A stretch of DNA of 18,907 bases from contig CAXQZU010000058.1 of the NCBI GenBank assembly GCA_964228555.1, positions 1 through 18,907 on the forward strand, in the 5' to 3' direction. Shown here one piece after another: positions 14,725 through 18,907 of the stretch. The position numbers were made by a program, and so were the translations under genes. The stretch comes from CAXQZU01 sp964228555. GTDB taxonomy: Bacteria; Planctomycetota; PLA2; JAEUHO01. The notes under the pieces were generated by a model. The model was not told where the DNA came from. It saw nothing but the letters and a program-made list of their open reading frames with translations, and made no database searches. Numbering within the stretch: position 1 is the stretch's first letter; each line of letters opens with the position of its first letter.

Positions 14725-15390
14725 ATGCCGCTGCCTCCTGCCGAGTCCCTGCGCCAGCGCATGGCCATGGTGGACCGCGACCTGCGCGCACGCGGCATCC
14801 GCGACCGGCGCGTGCTGGCGGCCTTCGAGCAGGTTCCGCGCGACCTGTTCGTGGATGCTGCGTGGGCCCATGCGGCCTACGACGACACGCCCCTGCCCAT
14901 CGGCCTGCACCAGACCATCTCGCAGCCCTACGTGGTGGCACGCATGCTGGAGCTGGCACGGCTGCGGCCCAGCGACCGCGTGCTGGACGTCGGCACGGGC
15001 TCGGGCTACGCCGCCGCGCTCGCCGGCGTCCTCGTGCGCGAGGTGCACTCCATCGAGCGGCTGCGGCCGCTGGCCGATGCGGCACGCACGCACCTCGCGG
15101 CGGCCGGCATCACGAACGTCACCGTGCACGCAGGCGATGGATCACGCGGGCTCCCCGCCCACGCCCCCTACGACGCCATCGTGGTGGCGGCCGCCGCACC
15201 CGCGGTGCCCGATGCGCTGTGCCAGCAGCTGGCGCCAGGGGGCAGGCTCGTGCTGCCCGTGGGCGCGCAGGACGGCGAGCAGGTGCTGACGCAGGTGACG
15301 CGGACCGAGGCCGGCACGTTCACCACCGTCACCCTGGAACCGGTGCGCTTCGTGCCGCTGGTAGGCGCAGCGGCCTTCGGCCCGGACTAG
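14725..15390 (+). CDS. pcm: Protein-L-isoaspartate O-methyltransferase
   Basis: 221 aa. It methylates L-isoaspartyl residues of damaged proteins with S-adenosylmethionine, starting their repair; cytosolic. Family marks: VPRDLFVD (~37-44), the PCMT block IGLHQTISQPYVVARMLEL (~58-76), SAM motif I VLDVGTGSGYAAALAG (~90-105), acidic residue E at the end of strand 2 (HSIERL), YDAIVVAAAAP, and LAPGGRLVLPVG near the end. Length is typical. The start follows a CATGAT box by 6 nt with no GGAG site, probably leaderless. A strong hairpin lies 17 nt after the stop. It is single, with no surE or nlpD neighbour as in some bacteria. Confidence 0.93.
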   Translation: MPLPPAESLRQRMAMVDRDLRARGIRDRRVLAAFEQVPRDLFVDAAWAHAAYDDTPLPIGLHQTISQPYVVARMLELARLRPSDRVLDVGTGSGYAAALAGVLVREVHSIERLRPLADAARTHLAAAGITNVTVHAGDGSRGLPAHAPYDAIVVAAAAPAVPDALCQQLAPGGRLVLPVGAQDGEQVLTQVTRTEAGTFTTVTLEPVRFVPLVGAAAFGPD

Positions 15391-15407
15391 CGCCAGCCCC
15401 TCAAAGA

Positions 15408-15439
15408 CCTCGGGCCAGACCTTGCAGTCTGGCCCGAGG
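15408..15439. terminator. Strong hairpin between pcm and a convergent gene
   Basis: Perfect 13-bp stem CCTCGGGCCAGAC/GTCTGGCCCGAGG with a 6-nt loop. On the minus strand it is followed by TCTTTGA, a weak T-run. It is probably a shared, bidirectional end signal for pcm and the secreted-protein gene. Confidence 0.65.
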
Positions 15440-15443
15440 CGGG

Positions 15444-15516
15444 GAGCCCAGGGAGGAGGGGGAGGGTTGGGCAGGAGGCCTGGGCTCGACCCTAGGTGAC
15501 CTGTTTTTGATCACCT
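15444..15516. other. Further inverted repeats in the pcm downstream region
   Basis: GAGCCCAGG/CCTGGGCTC (15444-15452 and 15479-15487, 9 bp, 26-nt purine-rich loop), then AGGTGA/TCACCT (15494-15499 and 15511-15516) around a T5 run at 15504-15508. No reading frame of note lies in 15391-15560. They may be extra terminators or the folded core of a small RNA. Confidence 0.4.
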
Positions 15517-15560
15517 GCACATACGACGCCCGGCCGGGGCGGGAGTTTCAGGCGCCTCGC

Positions 15561-16019
15561 TCAGCGGATGCGGAAGCCGATCCCGACGGTCCCATAGGCC
15601 GGGGCGTGCCGCACCACCTGCTGGCCGGTGGACACCCAGACGCGCTGGGCGACGTAGACGGTCTGGTGCTCGATCACCGTCTCGGTGCGCCACTGGGTCT
15701 GGACTTCGTGGCGGTAGGCCCACAGGGGGCGGCCGAAGGCGTCGTAGCCGATCACCCGGTCGGGCACCTGCACGGTCACCTGGTAGGGCACCTGCCGGGT
15801 CACCGGGACCGGGCGGGTCACGGGCACCTGCTGGGTGGTCCAGTAGCCCGTCTCCACGGTGCGGGTGGTGGAGCCGCCGACAGGGAAGCCAACCCCCACC
15901 CCGATGCGCACGCCACCGGCGTGCACCCCGGTGGGCACCATCGGGCTGGCCTGGGCGGCCGGGGCCGCGGCCAGGGCTGCGACGAGGGCAGCCGGCAGGG
16001 CAAGGAGGGCTAGGCGCAT
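15561..16019 (-). CDS. Small secreted protein with VPVTR/VPYQV-type repeats
   Basis: 152 aa. A clear signal peptide (MRLALLALPAALVAALAAAP) ends at an AQA site near residue 23, so the protein is exported. After a Gly-rich stretch (VRIGVGVGFPVGG), residues ~60-85 repeat short strands: QQVPVTRPVPVTRQVPYQVT. Then come IGYDAFGRPLWAYRHEV and a second run of Q/T/V/R-rich strands (TQWRTETVIEHQTVYVAQRV), closing with GTVGIGFRIR. Such VPVTR-like alternation is familiar from secreted planctomycete proteins of unknown function, possibly extended beta structures in the envelope. The ATG at 16019 has GGAG 8 nt upstream; an in-frame GTG at 16028 would overlap that site. Confidence 0.75.
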   Translation of the reverse strand: MRLALLALPAALVAALAAAPAAQASPMVPTGVHAGGVRIGVGVGFPVGGSTTRTVETGYWTTQQVPVTRPVPVTRQVPYQVTVQVPDRVIGYDAFGRPLWAYRHEVQTQWRTETVIEHQTVYVAQRVWVSTGQQVVRHAPAYGTVGIGFRIR

Positions 16020-16061
16020 GGGGGTCACTCCAGGCTGGCGAGAGGGTCAGCTGGCAGGGTC

Positions 16062-16067
16062 ATTACA
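16062..16067 (-). promoter_or_regulatory. -10 box (TGTAAT) of the secreted-protein gene
   Basis: On the minus strand TGTAAT lies 42 nt before the ATG at 16019 and differs from TATAAT at one base. It would give a leader of roughly 35 nt containing the GGAG site. No clear -35. Confidence 0.4.
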
Positions 16068-16261
16068 AGCGCCGTGCCAGAGCAGGACTCGCATCGGCGT
16101 GGTTCCTTGACCTGCGCAAGCCCATGAAATGGCCTCGGAAGCCGTTTTCCCCCGTTCTCCACACCTGCCCGCCGGAGCACTGACCACGGGCGGGTACAGA
16201 TCAACTGCTTGCTATCTACATGGATATGCCCAGGGCTAGGGCCCGGGCGACACGGCGGGCC
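16068..16261. other. Noncoding divergent region of lower G+C
   Basis: No gene is seen between the two divergent starts (16019 and 16279). The stretch 16100-16235 is clearly poorer in G+C than its surroundings, with CATGAAATGG, GCCGTTTTCCCC and TTGCTATCTACATGGATAT. It contains a TTGACC (16107-16112) but no matching -10 at normal spacing on the plus strand. Confidence 0.4.
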
Positions 16262-16266
16262 TCCGC

Positions 16267-16272
16267 TAGCCT
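16267..16272 (+). promoter_or_regulatory. -10 box (TAGCCT) for the leaderless DUF1284 gene
   Basis: TAGCCT ends 6 nt before the ATG at 16279 with no ribosome site. No -35 of note. Confidence 0.45.
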
Positions 16273-16278
16273 CGGTCC

Positions 16279-16773
16279 ATGCCCCTGCTGCGCTCCCACG
16301 GCCCGGCGCTGCGCCTGCGCGCGCACAACCTGCTGTGCCTGCAGGGCTTCCGGGGGCGAGGCTACGACGCCGCCTTCGTGGCCGAGATGACGGCCGTGCA
16401 CCGCCAGCTGGCGGCCGACCCCGACACGCCCGTCGAGGTCGTGGCGCGCCCCGACCGCCTGTGCTCGGCCTGCCCCCACCTGGCCGCTGGCGGATGCACG
16501 CTGGGCGGGCCCGAGCACGAGGCCCACATGCACGCGCAGGACGAGCAGGTGCTGCGCCGCCTGTGGCTGCAGGACGGCGAGGTGCTGCCGTGGAGCCAGG
16601 TGCTCGAGCGCATCGCACGCAGCGTGCGCGGCAGCGACCTGCCGGGCCTGTGCACCACCTGCCCTTGGCTCTCGCTGGGCTGGTGCGCCGAGGGCGTGGA
16701 CGCACTCCGCGCCGCGACGGCCAGCCCGGGCGACGGACCCTGCGGCAGCCCGCCCCCGGCGGGCGACGCATGA
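16279..16773 (+). CDS. DUF1284 cysteine-rich protein
   Basis: 164 aa. It opens with LRLRAHNLLCLQGFRGRGY (residues 11-29), the hallmark of DUF1284. Two cysteine groups follow: C62-x2-C65-x7-C73 (LCSACPHLAAGGC) and C125-x2-C128-x7-C136 (LCTTCPWLSLGWC), each CxxCP...C, with C20 and C155 in addition. The spacing suggests a bound Fe-S cluster or zinc. This is inference, as the family has no established reaction known to me. No signal peptide, so probably cytosolic. The TGA overlaps the ATG of the next, exported protein (ATGA, 16770-16773). The ATG directly follows a TAGCCT box by 6 nt, so the mRNA is probably leaderless. Confidence 0.85.
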   Translation: MPLLRSHGPALRLRAHNLLCLQGFRGRGYDAAFVAEMTAVHRQLAADPDTPVEVVARPDRLCSACPHLAAGGCTLGGPEHEAHMHAQDEQVLRRLWLQDGEVLPWSQVLERIARSVRGSDLPGLCTTCPWLSLGWCAEGVDALRAATASPGDGPCGSPPPAGDA

Positions 16774-18907
16774 TGGCCGCGATGCGTGCCGTCGCCCTGC
16801 GTCGCCTGCCTTCTGCCCCGTGGCAGTCGCTGCGGTGGCTGTGCCTGCCACTGCTGCTGCTGGCGGCGCTGCCGCTGGCCGCCGCGCCCGGTGCCGCGCT
16901 GCACGCTGGGTTCGCACGCATCGCGTTGCCCGGCACGGGCGAGGCACGCGTGCTGCTGCTCGAGCAGGGCACCCAGTCGCTGGCGCTGGTGGGCGTGGAG
17001 CGCGCGTCGGTGCGCCGCGAGCTGAGCGAAGCCGTCGCGGCCGCCGCGGCCGGCCTCGCGCTGGATGCGCTGGTGCTGGTGGCCACGGGCGATGCGCCGG
17101 GCCCGGACGAGGCCACTCGGGCGCCGCTGGTGGCGGCCGTGGTGCAGGCCTTGCACGCGGCGCACGCCGCGCGCCAGCCCTGCCGCCTCGTGGAGGAGCG
17201 CGTGCGCACCGCGCTGGACCTGCGAGCGACGGACAGCCACGACGAAGCGCCGCTCGACCTGCCGCGCCACGACCTCAGCCTGCTGCGCGAGGACGGCAGC
17301 ATGCTGGCGCGACTCGTCTACGCGTGCGCACCGCGCCGCGCGGGCGAGGTGCGCCTCGACGCCTGGCCGTCGGCGCTGGCCCGCGCGCTGGAGTCGCAGG
17401 GGCCCGACGTGGGCACGCTGGTGCTGCCCGGCCCCGGCGAGGGGCTGGCGTGGGCCGCCGACGGCGAGGCCCCTGCGCAGCCCAGATCGCTGGCCGAGGT
17501 GGCAAGCGCGCTCGCCAGCGAGCGCAGCCGCGTGGCCCTGGAAGGCGAGCCCGCGCTGCCCGCACCGCAGCCCCTCGCCGTGGCGCGCGACGAGGCACAC
17601 GTGCCCGTGCTGGACACTGCACCGTTCGCGCCGGGCTCGCTCGTGGGCGCCTCCTCGCGTGCGCCGCGCGTGCGCCTGCCCGTGGTGCGCGTGGCCTTGG
17701 GCCGCCTCGACCTCGCCTTCCTGCCCGGCGACACGGCACCCCTGACCGCGAGCCTGCTGGCCGGCGGCCGACACCAGCTGCTGGCCTGCCGCGCAACCGA
17801 CGACACCGGCCTGCTGCTGGGCCTTGGCGACCTGCTGGGCGGGGCCGGCCAGCAGCCCGAGGCGTGGCTGGGGCCGGAGGCGTGCGTCGCGCTGCAGCAG
17901 CTGCTCGACCCGCGCGCGCTGCCCTTCGAGGCCGTGGAGGAGGTCTTGCCCTCGCCGCAGGGCGAGCTGCGGCTGGAGTTCGGCCTCGACCCCCCGCACG
18001 CGCCCTTCGAGTACGGGCGCCGGTGCGGGCAGGCCAGCCGGCTTCCGCCGCGGGCCGTGTCGCCCGCGCGCGCAGAGGTCACGCGCGCGCAGGTGCTGGC
18101 CGCGCGCCGCACGGCCGGCCTGCTGGACGCGACGCGCACGCGCTGGCTGGAGGAGCTGCTGGGCTGGGCGGAAGGCGGCGAGCGCCCCTTCGATTTGCTG
18201 CTGGTGCAGGCGCTCGAGACGCCCGCAGGCGCGCAGTCCGAGCGCGTGAGCAGCGTGGTGGCGTTGGGCAAGGCCTCGTCCATGGGCCAAGCGCTGCACG
18301 GCGTGCGGCGCACGGCCGCGGCGGGCGAGGCACGCGAGCAGTTGCTGCGCCTCGCGCCCGGGGGCGACAGCGCCCCGCTGCTGCTGCTGGGCGTGCCGGG
18401 GCTGGTGGGCGGCTGGGCGGGCATGAACGCGCACGGCCTCTCGGCCAGCGTGGAGGTGTTCCAGCGCGTGGCGCCGCAGCCGGGCCACGTGCCGGCACGC
18501 TGGATCGCGCGCGACTTGCTCGCCTCCTGCCGCACGCTGGACGAGGCCGTCGAGCGCGCGCTGGGCCTTGCGCACAGCGACGGCGTGCGCATCACGCTGG
18601 TGGACGGCTGGCGGCTGGACGCGCGCGTGGTCGAGCGCGTGGGCGCCGATGCGCAGGTGCGACGGCCCAGCGAGGGCCTGCTGGTGGGCTGCGACCCCGA
18701 CGCGGCACTGGCCTGCTTCGTGGGCGCCTGCGATCCCGACGTGCCGCGTTGCGATCCCGAGGGCCCGCGCGACTACCCCGGGCTGCGCGCCGCCCTGGAG
18801 CAGGCGCACGGCACGCTGCGCAGCCACACGCTGGAGGAGTTGCTGCTGGCGCCGCAGGAGCCGCCCCTGGCGCCCTGCTTCGCCTGCGTGTTCGAGCCGC
18901 AGCGCCT
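16770..18907 (+). CDS. Exported ceramidase-like/C45-acyltransferase-like fusion, probably catalytically inactive (partial, runs off window)
   Basis: At least 712 codons, open to the window end. Residues ~20-40 form a signal peptide (LRWLCLPLLLLAALPLAAAP). Residues ~44-400 follow the layout of the neutral/alkaline non-lysosomal ceramidase N-terminal domain: LHAGFARI, then VLLLEQGTQSLALVGVE, LDALVLVATGDAPGPD, LLREDGSMLARLVYACAPRR, a VVRVALGRLDLAFLPGD block, and a late EAWLGPEACVALQQLL. Where that family has the zinc histidines of ATHTHSGP and YACHP, this protein has ATGDAPGP (105-112) and YACAP (184-188). Residues ~480-712 resemble C45 acyltransferases: VALGKASSMGQALHG and GVPGLVGGWAGMNAHGLSAS (541-560). 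The position of the nucleophilic Cys appears to be V493. Assignment is from memory of family patterns. The start overlaps the DUF1284 stop. Confidence 0.6.
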   Translation, partial: MMAAMRAVALRRLPSAPWQSLRWLCLPLLLLAALPLAAAPGAALHAGFARIALPGTGEARVLLLEQGTQSLALVGVERASVRRELSEAVAAAAAGLALDALVLVATGDAPGPDEATRAPLVAAVVQALHAAHAARQPCRLVEERVRTALDLRATDSHDEAPLDLPRHDLSLLREDGSMLARLVYACAPRRAGEVRLDAWPSALARALESQGPDVGTLVLPGPGEGLAWAADGEAPAQPRSLAEVASALASERSRVALEGEPALPAPQPLAVARDEAHVPVLDTAPFAPGSLVGASSRAPRVRLPVVRVALGRLDLAFLPGDTAPLTASLLAGGRHQLLACRATDDTGLLLGLGDLLGGAGQQPEAWLGPEACVALQQLLDPRALPFEAVEEVLPSPQGELRLEFGLDPPHAPFEYGRRCGQASRLPPRAVSPARAEVTRAQVLAARRTAGLLDATRTRWLEELLGWAEGGERPFDLLLVQALETPAGAQSERVSSVVALGKASSMGQALHGVRRTAAAGEAREQLLRLAPGGDSAPLLLLGVPGLVGGWAGMNAHGLSASVEVFQRVAPQPGHVPARWIARDLLASCRTLDEAVERALGLAHSDGVRITLVDGWRLDARVVERVGADAQVRRPSEGLLVGCDPDAALACFVGACDPDVPRCDPEGPRDYPGLRAALEQAHGTLRSHTLEELLLAPQEPPLAPCFACVFEPQR

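Noticed and set aside
16362..18827. 821-residue open frame on the minus strand near the window end
   Set aside because: The plus-strand frame from 16770 has a signal peptide, an ATGA overlap and domain-like blocks; the minus frame is repetitive His/Ala/Gln/Arg.
1..18907. Search for CRISPR arrays, transposase genes, integrase or phage modules, toxin-antitoxin pairs
   Set aside because: None seen; no repeat-spacer pattern, no terminal inverted repeats bounding a gene, and gene functions are metabolic or envelope-related.

Overview
This is a very GC-rich bacterial window, by eye above 70% G+C, with no phage, IS, CRISPR or other mobile signature. It reads as ordinary chromosome. No phylogenetic marker is present, so the host is an inference. 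A planctomycete-like lineage is my best guess because of three things: a short secreted protein built from VPVTR/VPYQV-type strands, a secreted ceramidase/C45-like fusion, and a tRNA end without an encoded CCA. Some Deinococcus- or actinobacteria-like habits are also present, notably leaderless starts.

Layout. (1) 1-35: the 3' end of a tRNA cut by the window edge. (2) 151-3333 (+): an overlapping three-gene formate dehydrogenase operon. It encodes a free-standing Fe-S module, a Cys-type molybdenum catalytic subunit and an FdsD-like delta subunit. (3) 3362-4192 (-): a lipoprotein with two PPC-like beta domains. (4) 4226-8134 (+): a tightly packed run of thiD, a DUF2520 Rossmann protein, an unknown protein and a metazoan-type adenylosuccinate lyase. 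(5) 8366-10525 (+): an exported protein with about a dozen ~27-residue D-x-x-G-x-D-x-Y repeats. (6) 10687-13359 (+): a homodimeric-type pyruvate dehydrogenase E1 (aceE), without aceF or lpd in view. (7) 13364-14626 (-): an MgtC/DUF4010 membrane protein, with pcm diverging from it at 14725-15390 (+). (8) 15561-16019 (-): the VPVTR-rich secreted protein. (9) 16279-16773 (+): a cysteine-rich DUF1284 protein, overlapped by a long exported protein (16770 to the window end). That last protein looks like a neutral-ceramidase-like domain fused to a C45 acyltransferase-like domain, and both seem to have lost catalytic residues.

How the parts fit. The formate genes would oxidise formate in the cytosol, but the NADH-side subunits (FdsB/FdsG) and FdhD are not in the window. 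thiD and purB sit in one coupled cluster. This is suggestive because the thiamine pyrimidine (HMP) is made from the purine intermediate AIR, so the two unknowns between them may belong to nucleotide or thiamine metabolism. AceE itself uses thiamine diphosphate.

Regulation. Two initiation modes coexist. About half of the genes have GGAG/GGAGG ribosome sites 7-10 nt before the start. At least four others have a TAnnnT-like -10 box ending only 6-7 nt before the start codon and no ribosome site, the pattern expected for leaderless mRNAs. The long reading frames antisense to the listed genes are composition artefacts.
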